This document shows positions 5,152 to 13,840 of a stretch of DNA of 34,379 bases, piece after piece. A model generated the notes under the pieces. That model saw only the letters and a list, made by a program, of their open reading frames with translations. It was not told the origin of the DNA and ran no database searches. The translations under genes were made by a program, and so were the position numbers. This DNA is from a virus, in the IMG/VR virus record IMGVR_UViG_3300035698_003902, positions 1 to 34,379 of that record; one strand, written 5' to 3'. Each line of letters begins with the position of its first letter. The first letter of the stretch is position 1.

Positions 5152-6195
5152 ATGGAAATGCACAATCATATTAAGGACGCCATATTGCAGTCGCAAATGG
5201 TGAGACAATTAATCAAGGACGATGTCATGATGCTTGACAACTCTACGTTTACCAATTGGAACGGGTGTTTTGTCAAAGGCATGTTTGCTGGTGCGCTCAA
5301 GCGTAGTGGCGTTAGAGGACAAGCTCCATTGGTTTTCGGAGGCGCGGTTCATGAAGGACTGGAACATTTCCACAAGGGGATGTCTATGGACGATGCGTTG
5401 CTCATGGCAATGGAGTTCGCTAACCCAACTAAGCTCAACACAGCAGGCGAGTTAATTAAACAAGGAGCTTCGCTGGACGAGGTAGCTGACGACAGACGTA
5501 ATCGTGATCGCCTTCGCGAGTGCTTAATCATGTACGAGCTAGACTATTCTCAACGCCACGACAAGTTCAATGTCCTCAAGGACACGGACGGTTCTCTTAT
5601 GGTCGAGAAAAGTTTTAGACTTCCATTAGGTTCGTTTGAAACCACAGTTCCAAGGGTTCATAATGGTAAGCTAGACTTCACGACTGAGCCTAGGGAAATC
5701 AAGATCATGTGGGAAGGGAAGATTGACCTTCTGGACGTAGACGACAACGGTGACATATGGGTTGTGGATCACAAGACAACGAGTATCATGGGCAAACAGT
5801 TCGCTGATGATAAGATGCGTTCAAGTCAGATGCTTGGTTATGTTTGGGCGACTAGACAATTGACTAAGGAACTCGGCAAGATGGTTAGGGGTGTTAATCT
5901 AAACGCCATCGCGCTAAGGAAAAACGGTTTTGACTTCGAACGGTTCCCAATCGTTATAAGTGACTGGGCTGTTGATGAGTGGTGGGATGAGACTATCCTA
6001 GCGTGTCAGGATATTGTTGATAACCTTGTCTTGTTCTTGGAAACCGGCAAAGCGGTACCATCAAGGGAGTCTTGCGTTACCAAGTACGGTAAGTGTTCCT
6101 TCTTTGACTGTTGCCAATGCGCTCCGGCCATAAGACCGCAGTTCCTTTTCGACGAGGACTATTATTATACAAGTGAATGGAGTCCGTTAAACTAA
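5152..6195 (+). CDS. RecB/Cas4-like PD-(D/E)XK nuclease, probably with an Fe-S cluster, 347 aa
   Basis: This looks like a RecB-family exonuclease that resects or trims DNA ends for recombination. Motifs in order: FGGAVHEG with H67 (motif I), GKIDLL with D192 (motif II), VVDHKTT with D206 and K208 (motif III), and QMLGY with Q226 and Y230 (motif QxxxY). C39 in the N-terminus and a group at the C-terminus (C308, C315, C320, C321, C323) fit the four-Cys iron-sulphur site of the AddB/Cas4 type. The next genes encode a Sak4-like ATPase and a probable ssDNA-binding protein, a trio known in several phages. GAAAGGAAAAG precedes the ATG. Confidence 0.85.
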   Translation: MEMHNHIKDAILQSQMVRQLIKDDVMMLDNSTFTNWNGCFVKGMFAGALKRSGVRGQAPLVFGGAVHEGLEHFHKGMSMDDALLMAMEFANPTKLNTAGELIKQGASLDEVADDRRNRDRLRECLIMYELDYSQRHDKFNVLKDTDGSLMVEKSFRLPLGSFETTVPRVHNGKLDFTTEPREIKIMWEGKIDLLDVDDNGDIWVVDHKTTSIMGKQFADDKMRSSQMLGYVWATRQLTKELGKMVRGVNLNAIALRKNGFDFERFPIVISDWAVDEWWDETILACQDIVDNLVLFLETGKAVPSRESCVTKYGKCSFFDCCQCAPAIRPQFLFDEDYYYTSEWSPLN

Positions 6196-6213
6196 ACTAG
6201 AAAGAAACGAATC

Positions 6214-6948
6214 ATGAGCATATACGAAAGTCTAGACGACTCTAAACAACCCATTACCTTACTCCTTAAAGGAGACTCAGGTTCTGGCAAGACGTACAAA
6301 GCAGCACACTTTCCTAAGCCGTGCTTCTTTAACTTCGACGGAAACTTAGTAGGTCTTAAGATGCTGTCGGACGAGATAAGAAAGGACATCAAGATTGTTA
6401 ATCCGTTCTTAGACGAGAAAGGCAAAGAGATACCGGTTAAGGCGTTCTGGACTAACTTCCTTAAGAAGTTGGCCATTGCACTGGAAGACCCTGAAGTAGA
6501 AACAATTGTTCTTGATAGCCTAAGCACCTTAGCGGACGCACTTCAATGGCAACTCCTTGGTGCTAAGAACCCCATGATGAAACCAAAGGGCTATGACTTC
6601 TGGGCGTTCTTCGGGAATCATATACTCTTGTTCTGCGACGAGATCATTCACAACCCTATGCTGGATAAGCACATTGTTGTGATTGCGCATGAGAAGATTG
6701 AGAAGGACGAACTGACAGGCAAAGTCTCAAGGGAACTTAGTCTTGATGGGCGCATGAAAGACAGACTAAGTTTGCACTTCTCAGATGTCTGGGAGTGTTA
6801 CACTCGAGTGCCGACTAGCGGAGAGGTTCAGTACAAGCTGAGGACAGTTCCGGGGTCTAACTTCAATGCCAAGTGTTCTCTTAAGATCCCACAAGATTTT
6901 GTCTTCGATGAGGAAGTCAAGAACGTAATGGAGAAGATACGAGTTTAA
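6214..6948 (+). CDS. Sak4-like RecA-fold ATPase (AAA_24 type), 244 aa
   Basis: The P-loop GDSGSGKT lies at residues 20-27 and the Walker B strand ETIVLDSLSTL at about 96-106, with D101. Length and order of motifs fit the Sak4 group of short RecA-like phage recombinases, which promote single-strand annealing together with an ssDNA-binding protein. The product would pair single strands produced by the upstream nuclease. The L2-like and N-terminal domains of full RecA are absent, as is normal for the group. A leader resembling ACTAGAAAGAAACG precedes the start, with no strong Shine-Dalgarno sequence. Confidence 0.8.
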   Translation: MSIYESLDDSKQPITLLLKGDSGSGKTYKAAHFPKPCFFNFDGNLVGLKMLSDEIRKDIKIVNPFLDEKGKEIPVKAFWTNFLKKLAIALEDPEVETIVLDSLSTLADALQWQLLGAKNPMMKPKGYDFWAFFGNHILLFCDEIIHNPMLDKHIVVIAHEKIEKDELTGKVSRELSLDGRMKDRLSLHFSDVWECYTRVPTSGEVQYKLRTVPGSNFNAKCSLKIPQDFVFDEEVKNVMEKIRV

Positions 6949-6950
6949 TC

Positions 6951-6968
6951 TTTGGGCGGAATCCCGAA
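6951..6968 (+). other. Small hairpin before the ssDNA-binding protein gene
   Basis: TTTGGG (6951-6956) pairs with CCCGAA (6963-6968), one wobble, around the loop CGGAAT. It begins two bases after the stop codon of the Sak4-like gene. The 45 bases after it are almost pure A with a few T and C and carry no T-tract, so it is more likely a leader or processing structure than a terminator. Confidence 0.4.
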
Positions 6969-7013
6969 ATAACCGATAAACAAAAACAATAAAAATAAAC
7001 CATAAAAAGTATA

Positions 7014-7496
7014 ATGAAAATCAACGTAGGAAATATAAGCGAAGTAGCACTAGGAACTCCATTACTTGCAGACCAAGTAGTGTATGCAGAAATCACCAAG
7101 TGTGACATGCAAGCTCAGAAGAAAGACCCGAGTGCTTACTCTCTGGTAAGTATACTCAAGATCCTGAACGAAGAAGTTCACGACGAAGAAGCTAAGCTCG
7201 TCAAGAACATGGGCTTCATCTTGTTTCACCAGATCAGTCTGAAGCCAACGTTTCACGAAGGCACAGAGGATCTTAAGTACGATCCAAGAAAGGGTATCAA
7301 AGAACTGGCTATCGCTTGTGGCTACTCGGCTGAACAGATCGAAGAAGCAGACGAAGAAGGTGGCTTCGACTCAGAAGCGTTCATTGGTAAGAAGGTCAAG
7401 GTTAAAGTCTCGCTCCGCACGGGTGATTCACAGTGGCCGGATAAGAATGAGATAAAGAAACTCAGCGTTATTAAAGACGGCGAGTTCTCAGCGTAA
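7014..7496 (+). CDS. Probable single-stranded DNA-binding protein, 160 aa
   Basis: The protein has the outline of phage ssDNA-binding proteins that travel with Sak4 genes: beta-strand-rich, ending with the segment FIGKKVKVKVSLRTG and WPDKNEIKKL (residues 129-150), which resembles the DUF669/DUF2815 group. It would coat single strands during replication and annealing. The body is acidic (EEADEEGGFDSE) like other proteins of this kind. An A-rich leader and hairpin precede the start, and codon use looks like that of a strongly expressed gene. The family call rests on similarity by eye and context. Confidence 0.6.
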   Translation: MKINVGNISEVALGTPLLADQVVYAEITKCDMQAQKKDPSAYSLVSILKILNEEVHDEEAKLVKNMGFILFHQISLKPTFHEGTEDLKYDPRKGIKELAIACGYSAEQIEEADEEGGFDSEAFIGKKVKVKVSLRTGDSQWPDKNEIKKLSVIKDGEFSA

Positions 7497-7501
7497 CAAT
7501 T

Positions 7502-7534
7502 AGCACAAGTCAGAGTCCGATCCTCTCTTGTGCT
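7502..7534 (+). other. Strong hairpin just upstream of dyad element A
   Basis: AGCACAAG (7502-7509) pairs with CTTGTGCT (7527-7534), and after a two-base bulge AGAG (7512-7515) pairs with CTCT (7523-7526); loop TCCGATC. That makes 12 bp. The last base is the first base of element A. No T-tract follows. Elements B and C also have a hairpin directly upstream. Confidence 0.65.
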
Positions 7535-7556
7535 TATAACTCAGTTATAAAAACCA
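7534..7556 (+). promoter_or_regulatory. 23-base dyad element, copy A
   Basis: TTATAACT-C-AGTTATAA is a perfect 8+1+8 palindrome, followed by AAACCA. One base separates it from the ATG at 7558. The same arrangement is found at 14217-14239 and, on the other strand, at 29326-29304. If transcription began at the ACC, the message would be almost leaderless; if it is an operator, it would cover the ribosome site. Confidence 0.65.
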
Positions 7557-7557
7557 A

Positions 7558-7770
7558 ATGAATTTTATGAAACTCGATGACAAATTAAAGAATTTAAAGA
7601 AGCGGTTTGGAAACGTAACCTTATATGGGAACACCGCAGGATGGTCTTGCGAAGTCTTCGTAGGAAACACAAAAGCCTATCCTTATAGTACCATGCTCGG
7701 TCTCGGAACAACACCCAGACTCGCAATCATTAACTTAAACAAACATTTAAATGCAATCAACACTAATTAA
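7558..7770 (+). CDS. Hypothetical protein, 70 aa
   Basis: A small basic protein with a strand-rich middle (GNVTLYGNTAGWSCEVFVGN) and a C-terminal helix beginning at a Gly-rich turn (GLGTTPRLAIINLNKHL). I do not recognise it with certainty; this outline is common in small phage proteins. It has no Shine-Dalgarno sequence; instead the start is one base after dyad element A. It overlaps the next gene by 20 bases, so the ParB/methyltransferase fusion may depend on its translation. Confidence 0.6.
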   Translation: MNFMKLDDKLKNLKKRFGNVTLYGNTAGWSCEVFVGNTKAYPYSTMLGLGTTPRLAIINLNKHLNAINTN

Positions 7771-9217
7771 ATACTCAGACATAATAGTCAAAGACAGATT
7801 CCGTCAGGACTACAAAGACGTAGAACTCTTGGCTGAATCTATCCGTGACAACGGACTCATTCAACCTCCTTGTGTTAACGAGGATACCATGGAACTCGTG
7901 GCTGGGGGCAGGAGACACAGGGCGTGGGGGATGCTTCTTAGTGGCGAGGTTCCAACGGGCGTTGCAACTCAGAATTATTTAAACGATTCTTACGAGATGA
8001 TGCCAGTCTATCTACGCAAAGTAGACTCAGCCGGTGACATGATCCTTCTTGAACTCGAAGAGAACTTGCGTCGCGAAGACATGACTTGGCAAGAGAACGC
8101 GTACGGGATTTACGAATACAACAAGGTTGCAAAGGAGAAAGCCTATGCCGAAGGTGTTAACTGGACGCAAGTTCAAACCGGACAGCTTCTCAACGTTACT
8201 CAAGCGCGTGTCTCTACCATCATGAAGATCATGAAGCACATGATTAAAGAAGGTAAAGAAGGTAAGTTACATAAGTGTGACTCAGCTCAGGACGCGCTCA
8301 AGATGATTATGAAAGACCATCTGGATGCTTTAAACAAGGAACGTCTGAAGCGTGTTAAGGAAGCTCACGCGGCTGCGATTCCACCTGAACTAAAGAACAT
8401 TGACCTTGCTAGTATAACTCAAGAGCTTGGTAAAGGAATCGCGTTTGATTCAATCGAAGCAGTAGACCAAACCTCTCCAGTCGGCGTCGAGCAAGACGTC
8501 ATTAGCTACATGGACATCAGTGAGTTCTACAGACAAGGAGATTGTTTGGACGTTCTTAGCAAGCTTAACAAGGTTGACCACATCGTGTGCGATCCGCCTT
8601 ATGGTATAGACATGAAGAACCTGGACACCACTAAGAGTGTTGATAGGATTGAGGAGACTCATCAGGTCGAAAAGAACGTAGACTTACTGTACGATTTCTT
8701 AGACGTTGCCTTTGATGTTCTTGAGGATCATGGGTTCTTGTGTATGTGGTATGATCTAGACCACCATGAAAAGATAATGGCCTTCGGTAAGTCTGCTGGA
8801 TTCAAAGTCTGTCGTTGGCCATTGACTTGGTGCAAGACTAGTCCATGCAGAAATAGCGTGGCTCAGTATAATTTTACGAAGTCAACCGAGGTCTGTATGA
8901 TTATGCGAAAGTCAGAGAAGTCTGTGCTTAACCACAAGCAACCGAATAACTATATCCTTGCGCCGTCGATTTCTAGCGCAACGCATCCGTTTCTTAAACC
9001 TCCTGAGGTTTGGGGCAGACTCCTTGACGCTGTTAGCTTCGAGGGTCAGATAGTAGTTGACCCATTCGCAGGTGAGGGTTCATCACTTGAATCCATTTAC
9101 AACAAGAATCGAATCCCAATTGGTATTGAGATTGATGAGAACCATATTGCTAACGGAGTCGCTAGACTTCACAAAAGATTAAACCAACAAACAATAACAG
9201 AAAGCCCATTAGGATGA
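7751..9217 (+). CDS. ParB-domain / DNA methyltransferase fusion, 488 aa
   Basis: Residues 1-120 resemble the ParB/Srx nuclease-like N-terminal domain (LAESIRDNGLIQPP and AGGRRHRA at 51-58; ELEENLRREDMTWQE near 100). Residues 260-480 form an N6-adenine or N4-cytosine methyltransferase: DPPYG at 281-285 is the catalytic motif, and DPFAGEGSS from D437 is the S-adenosylmethionine loop. The catalytic motif comes first, which is the beta order. In between is a helical region that may be a ParB-type helix-turn-helix. The protein probably binds specific DNA sites and methylates them, perhaps against host restriction. Such fusions are known in phages and prophages; the DNA target cannot be told. Confidence 0.85.
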   Translation: MQSTLIKYSDIIVKDRFRQDYKDVELLAESIRDNGLIQPPCVNEDTMELVAGGRRHRAWGMLLSGEVPTGVATQNYLNDSYEMMPVYLRKVDSAGDMILLELEENLRREDMTWQENAYGIYEYNKVAKEKAYAEGVNWTQVQTGQLLNVTQARVSTIMKIMKHMIKEGKEGKLHKCDSAQDALKMIMKDHLDALNKERLKRVKEAHAAAIPPELKNIDLASITQELGKGIAFDSIEAVDQTSPVGVEQDVISYMDISEFYRQGDCLDVLSKLNKVDHIVCDPPYGIDMKNLDTTKSVDRIEETHQVEKNVDLLYDFLDVAFDVLEDHGFLCMWYDLDHHEKIMAFGKSAGFKVCRWPLTWCKTSPCRNSVAQYNFTKSTEVCMIMRKSEKSVLNHKQPNNYILAPSISSATHPFLKPPEVWGRLLDAVSFEGQIVVDPFAGEGSSLESIYNKNRIPIGIEIDENHIANGVARLHKRLNQQTITESPLG

Positions 9218-9501
9218 ACAAGTTAGATAGAAGAAAATTCGAAACAACGTATGGACAGAAGCGCGGTAACATGTTAGGCAATCACTGCGTAGCACAACCA
9301 GCAGGTCTGGTGGAGACCGATCTTGGTATCGGTGACCGCATAACCTACCGGTACTCAAAGAACCATGACTGGTCTTGCCGTGACCAATGGGCTTATGCTG
9401 GTGAGTTACCTAATGGTACGCTCATAGCTTTTTGTTTAACAGACAATAAAACCACGAGGTTCTCAGACGGAAACTGGAAACGGTATGAATCGACAAGATA
9501 A
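9214..9501 (+). CDS. Hypothetical protein, 95 aa
   Basis: Small protein with several Trp and Tyr residues (RYSKNHDWSCRDQWAYAGEL) and a beta-rich look (GDRITYRY, GTLIAFCLTDNKTTRF). I do not recognise a family. Its start overlaps the stop of the methyltransferase (ATGA), and it ends 24 bases before the ligase gene, so it belongs to the same operon. Confidence 0.55.
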   Translation: MNKLDRRKFETTYGQKRGNMLGNHCVAQPAGLVETDLGIGDRITYRYSKNHDWSCRDQWAYAGELPNGTLIAFCLTDNKTTRFSDGNWKRYESTR

Positions 9502-9525
9502 AGACGACCTAGGAAACTTCTTACT

Positions 9526-10344
9526 ATGGATAACGATAACAATAGCAGTGATATTATTTCTGATTTCGATGGGCTAGACAGACAGCCCTGTGTAGACATG
9601 GAGTTGGACGAGGCACTTGAACTTGGGTATGATATTGTTCAACCGAAGTATGACGGGATCTGGGCAAGGATTGAAGTGTCCTATGGTCACATGAGAGTGT
9701 TCTCTAGGACGGGACAACTCAAGGAGTCTCGCTCAGTAGAGATGGCGTTCAACGGTTTGTTCGTAGGAGAGTACATGTATGGGAGCCAGTGGTCACAAGA
9801 CCCTGAGCGCAAAGGCTTCCTTTACTTGTATGACATGCTCCAGTTCCAAGAGCAAGTCTTCGTAGACAACCCTTACATGCACAGGTGGATGATGCTCAAG
9901 AACGTGATTCAAATAATGGACGCTTCGAAGTTCAGGTCAAGTATGATCTTTGATATACATGATTACGAACACGTCTGGAAAACCTACGTCGAAGATCTAG
10001 ACTACGAAGGTGTGATCTTCCGCAGGTCAGGTGATCTATACTCAGACAAATGCGGACGAAAGAAACTCGTTGTTAGTCAGGATATGGTTGTGACAAAAAT
10101 GTCCGTAGAGATCGACAAGCACGGGAAACCAAAGCATACGTTGGGTGCTCTACATTGTCAGGGTGGACATAGAATAGGTAGTGGATTCACTAAGGAAGAA
10201 CGACAACGCATTTGGGACAATCAAGACGATTACATTGGGAAGGTCATAGAAGTAACAGCCAAGAAGAAATTCGAAAGTGGTAAGCTCCGCCACCCAGTGT
10301 TCCAACGCTTCCGTGACGACAAGACAATCGAGGACTTCCGTTAA
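9526..10344 (+). CDS. ATP-dependent DNA ligase, 272 aa
   Basis: The adenylation motif KYDGI begins at K41, which would carry the AMP. Further family motifs follow: SRTG near residue 66, a GEYMYG segment near 84, EGVIFRR starting at E161 and a Lys pair (KKLVV) near 180. The C-terminal part (GSGFTKEERQRI, IEVTAKKKFESGKLRHP) fits the OB-fold of short viral ligases such as that of T7. It seals nicks in phage DNA during replication and recombination. It is compact, shorter than T7 ligase (about 359 residues), with no N-terminal extra domain. It is coupled to the next gene by TAATG. Confidence 0.85.
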   Translation: MDNDNNSSDIISDFDGLDRQPCVDMELDEALELGYDIVQPKYDGIWARIEVSYGHMRVFSRTGQLKESRSVEMAFNGLFVGEYMYGSQWSQDPERKGFLYLYDMLQFQEQVFVDNPYMHRWMMLKNVIQIMDASKFRSSMIFDIHDYEHVWKTYVEDLDYEGVIFRRSGDLYSDKCGRKKLVVSQDMVVTKMSVEIDKHGKPKHTLGALHCQGGHRIGSGFTKEERQRIWDNQDDYIGKVIEVTAKKKFESGKLRHPVFQRFRDDKTIEDFR

Positions 10345-10577
10345 TGAAATTCAACTACAAACTGAGTGAGGATAAAACAACCCTAGTCATAGAGTTCATA
10401 TGTGATGGGGGTGACTACGAACTGCATACGAATCCTCCTGAGTTTGAAGTTGGAGTGGTGTTTAAAGACATGGGAAATAGAATCTGGGCTATGGTTGATT
10501 TCAATCATTTGTACCTAGACGATCAAGCAGAAATATTAACCGAATTAAAAGAACTGAAAAAAAGTTATGAAGACTAG
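10344..10577 (+). CDS. Hypothetical acidic protein, 77 aa
   Basis: A small acidic protein, mostly beta-like, with a C-terminal charged helix (AEILTELKELKKSYED). I do not recognise it. It lies between ligase and polymerase, overlapping the former by one base (TAATG) and the latter by 11, so it is co-translated with the replication genes. A role as a small replication accessory is only a guess from position. Confidence 0.55.
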   Translation: MKFNYKLSEDKTTLVIEFICDGGDYELHTNPPEFEVGVVFKDMGNRIWAMVDFNHLYLDDQAEILTELKELKKSYED

Positions 10578-13044
10578 TTACAACACAAGCGACTTCACTT
10601 CCAACACAGGTATCATTCCACCTACGATGCCCAAGAAACAAACCAAGCCAAGGGTTATGCTGGTAGGTGACTACCCGTACGACGCCCATGCAAGTATGCC
10701 ATTCACAGCCAGTCACTGGGGCAGTCTTAAAACCCTGTGTCTGGATGCGCATGTGGACATGGACGCCTGTGTCCACACTAACATAATGGACTCGTTCCCA
10801 GTAGGCAGTACCCTTATGAAAGTTCTACTAAAGAACCCTGCTGTTTGGGAATCCTTTGAACGGTTCAAGGAATACGTTAAGGCTTTCAAACCTGATATAG
10901 TAATTACCCTTGGTGACCTGCCTATGAAACTCCTGCGACCAGGACTTAAGTTCGACGACGCTAGAGGGAGTCCACACATACATCCAGAACTCGGGGTTCT
11001 TATGATGCATACGTTTCATCCGAGACAACTATTCACCCGTTACTCAATGCGGATGGTAGCCCAGATGGACTTAGAGAAATCCCTGCGCTTAGGTAAGGAT
11101 GGCTGGAACGTAAAGACTTATGATAATACTTTCCTTCCAGACTTTGGAACTGTCATGCGTATGCTTAAGGACTTCTTAGCTCGCAAACAGTATTTAAGTA
11201 TGGACATCGAGACCAAACACCCAAGGGTAACGTGTATCTCATTGGCTTGGTCTACAACTCAAGCCCTCTGTATTCCATTCACTAATTCAAAGGGCAAGTG
11301 CTGTTGGTCGTTGCATGAGGAAATGCAAATCTGGAGACTGCTTGCCCAAGTCCTAGAACAGTGTCCGCTTCTCGGACAGAACGCTGTGCATTATGATCAC
11401 GGAGTCCTTGCCAATCATTATGGAATCAACTGTAATTTTGTAGACGATACCATGTTAGCCATGTGGAGTTGCTATAGCGAACTGCCAAAGAGCCTAGCGT
11501 TCATTGTGTCTATGTTCACAGACAATCCTTTTCACAAGGGGATTCTAAAGGAAGCTCGAAGTGGCAAGATAGAATACTGGCGTGAGTTCGAGTACTGTTG
11601 TTTCGATACCTGCACTACCCTTGAGGGTGCTGTTGAACTTGGTAAGGAAATGAAAGAGAGACCTGATTCTGTTAAGGATCATTACAAGTTTAATGTGAAG
11701 GTTAGTAAAGCGTATCAGTACATGGGGATGCGAGGATGTTTACTTGACAAGACTAAGCACGCCAAACGCATCAAGGATCTTACAGAAGAAACTGACCAAG
11801 AGCTTAAAGAACTTCAGGTCATGGTAGGCAACTCAACCTTTAATCCAACATCACCTAAACAAGTCAACTCACTGTTATACGATGAACTCAAACTACCTAA
11901 AAAATTCAAGCAATCTGTTAACGCGGCTGGCAATGAGGTTGCTAACCTTACCAGTGATTATCTTACTGTGTTGTATCTTGCTCGTAAGTATCCTAATTTA
12001 CCACAGCTTACATTTCTTGCAAACCTTAGAAAAAAGCTCAAGCGAGTTCGGTCGCTGGCTAAGTGGGAAACCCGTCCTAATGGTTGTCTTGGTTGGGACT
12101 TCAATGTGGTTGGTACTGTTACTGGTAGGTCTAGCGGTAAGAAACCTCTGGATGGGCTAGGCATACAACCTCAGAACATTGACAGACGAGACAAGGATTT
12201 GTTGTTGCCGCCACCTAAGTCTTGGGCTAAGGGTGAAGAAGTTTCGTGGATGAAAGCTGACTTAGAAGGTGCGGACTCGTGGACTCAGGCTGCACAGTTA
12301 GCGGCGTTGAAGGAACCCGCACTGATGGAGGATCTACTCGCAGGATTGAAACCCGCCCAGCGTCTAGCGATTGCACATCTACACGGACATGAATACATGC
12401 ACAAGTCTGCTGAAGAAGTAGTCCCATTGGCTAAGATGCTCAAGCAGACTGAGGATGGTAAACGTACCTACAATATTATGAAGGCCATTTCACACGGCTC
12501 GGCCTACGGTATGAAGAAGAACACCATGCACACAACTATCTTCAAAGGTTCAGGAGGCGAAATCTATGTCAGCCCTGAAGACTGTGAGAAGTTACAGATC
12601 ATGTTTTATTCTAGGTATAACTTTCCTATTGTTCATAATTACTTGAGAAGCAAACTGAACTCAGAGAGTTACTTAGACACAGCAGATGGTGGTAGACGTT
12701 ATTTCCTAGGCCGTAAGGATGATAGTACTCTAAGGAGTATGTTAAGCCAAGCACCTCAAGCCCACACAGGACATGTGGCTAACACCGTTATCTATAGACT
12801 CTTTAGCGCGCAGATCAACAGACTAACAGTCGGCCAACCCCAAATGCACATTGAGCCAATCAACCAAGTACATGACGAACTTGACAGCGTGTTTCTTACT
12901 AAGGAGATCGACAGAGTCACTGATATCATGAACCAAGTTTGGCGCGTTCCGATTACCTATTGGGGTCAAGATTTCACGATTCCTTTCGAGGTTGAGTACG
13001 GAGATAGCTGGGGTAATCTTACTGATAAGATTGAGCTATGCTAG
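10567..13044 (+). CDS. DNA polymerase, family A, with N-terminal uracil-DNA-glycosylase-like domain, 825 aa
   Basis: Three parts can be seen. Residues 28-180 match the UDG superfamily: LVGDYPYDA at 32-40 stands in for motif A, and HPRQLF at 151-156 for the HPS-like motif B. Residues 205-360 form a 3'-5' exonuclease: DIE at 213-215, N272...D277, and Y343...D347. Residues 400-825 are the family A polymerase: D565 in DLEGADSW (motif A), K639...YG at 647-648 (motif B) and HDE at 769-771 (motif C). This is the phage replicase. Motif A departs from the classical DYSQIELR. Whether the UDG-like part is active is unclear; it could also be a structural or DNA-scanning domain. Confidence 0.88.
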   Translation: MKTSYNTSDFTSNTGIIPPTMPKKQTKPRVMLVGDYPYDAHASMPFTASHWGSLKTLCLDAHVDMDACVHTNIMDSFPVGSTLMKVLLKNPAVWESFERFKEYVKAFKPDIVITLGDLPMKLLRPGLKFDDARGSPHIHPELGVLMMHTFHPRQLFTRYSMRMVAQMDLEKSLRLGKDGWNVKTYDNTFLPDFGTVMRMLKDFLARKQYLSMDIETKHPRVTCISLAWSTTQALCIPFTNSKGKCCWSLHEEMQIWRLLAQVLEQCPLLGQNAVHYDHGVLANHYGINCNFVDDTMLAMWSCYSELPKSLAFIVSMFTDNPFHKGILKEARSGKIEYWREFEYCCFDTCTTLEGAVELGKEMKERPDSVKDHYKFNVKVSKAYQYMGMRGCLLDKTKHAKRIKDLTEETDQELKELQVMVGNSTFNPTSPKQVNSLLYDELKLPKKFKQSVNAAGNEVANLTSDYLTVLYLARKYPNLPQLTFLANLRKKLKRVRSLAKWETRPNGCLGWDFNVVGTVTGRSSGKKPLDGLGIQPQNIDRRDKDLLLPPPKSWAKGEEVSWMKADLEGADSWTQAAQLAALKEPALMEDLLAGLKPAQRLAIAHLHGHEYMHKSAEEVVPLAKMLKQTEDGKRTYNIMKAISHGSAYGMKKNTMHTTIFKGSGGEIYVSPEDCEKLQIMFYSRYNFPIVHNYLRSKLNSESYLDTADGGRRYFLGRKDDSTLRSMLSQAPQAHTGHVANTVIYRLFSAQINRLTVGQPQMHIEPINQVHDELDSVFLTKEIDRVTDIMNQVWRVPITYWGQDFTIPFEVEYGDSWGNLTDKIELC

Positions 13045-13235
13045 ACCTGCACATTAAAGACAAACAACCTGACGCAATCTGTTTCGACATGGAGAAAGGG
13101 TTAGTATTTTTCTATTGGGGCTATGAAGTTCATTCAACTCCAAAGGGAATTAACTACGCGGTTCCAATTCTGGGACGTGAGTTACATATAGAAATTGGTC
13201 TTGAGAGAGACCTTCACTGGATAAAAAATAAATAG
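13038..13235 (+). CDS. Hypothetical protein, 65 aa
   Basis: Small protein with a central aromatic, beta-like segment (AICFDMEKGLVFFYWGYEV). I do not recognise it. The start overlaps the last bases of the polymerase gene, so it is translated in step with it. There is no predicted membrane anchor despite the aromatic patch. Its stop is two bases before the exonuclease gene. Confidence 0.55.
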   Translation: MLDLHIKDKQPDAICFDMEKGLVFFYWGYEVHSTPKGINYAVPILGRELHIEIGLERDLHWIKNK

Positions 13236-13237
13236 TT

Positions 13238-13840
13238 ATGGATCTAAAATTATGCTTAATAGACGTAGAGACTACAGGTCTCAAGCCGTCCGAGAATGGA
13301 ATCACCCAATTGAGTGGTTGCACTATTATCAACGGAATCAAACAAGACACGTTTGACTACAAACTGAAACCGTTTGCTTCCGACGTAATCGAAGACGCAG
13401 CACTTAAGGTTCAAGGAATCACAAGGGCTGACTTAGAATCATATGTCTACAGAGACCCTGCTGATGTCTATGACGACTTCACTCAGATGCTATGTCGTCA
13501 CATTAGTAAATGGGACAAGAAGGACAAGTTTCATTTCATTGCTTACAACTCAAGCTTTGATTCAGACTTCGTCCGAGCTTTCCTAAAGAAGAATGGCGAC
13601 AAGTATTACGGTTCTTACTTCTGGACTCCGCATCTATGTGTCATGCAGTTGTGCGGTTGGGCTGTTATGACTCAGAGAGACCAGTTCAAGAACTTCCAAC
13701 TCGGAACGGTTCTAGAAACACTTGGTGTTGAGGTTGAAGGCAAGATGCACGACGCGGCTGTTGACATCAAAGGAACACTTGAGCTTATGTATAAGTTCGA
13801 AGTAACAAGGAGGAATCCAAATGAACCTAGAGATATATAA
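13238..13840 (+). CDS. DnaQ-like 3'-5' exonuclease (DEDDh), 200 aa
   Basis: The sequence starts with IDVETTG (D9, E11), has YNSSFDSDF (N104, D108) in the middle and HDAAVDI (H171, D176) near the end: the full DEDDh set of the epsilon/RNase T family. It would remove nucleotides from 3' ends of DNA or RNA. The polymerase already has its own proofreading domain, so this one may serve recombination, RNA primer removal or degradation of host nucleic acid. It overlaps the next gene by 20 bases. Confidence 0.85.
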   Translation: MDLKLCLIDVETTGLKPSENGITQLSGCTIINGIKQDTFDYKLKPFASDVIEDAALKVQGITRADLESYVYRDPADVYDDFTQMLCRHISKWDKKDKFHFIAYNSSFDSDFVRAFLKKNGDKYYGSYFWTPHLCVMQLCGWAVMTQRDQFKNFQLGTVLETLGVEVEGKMHDAAVDIKGTLELMYKFEVTRRNPNEPRDI

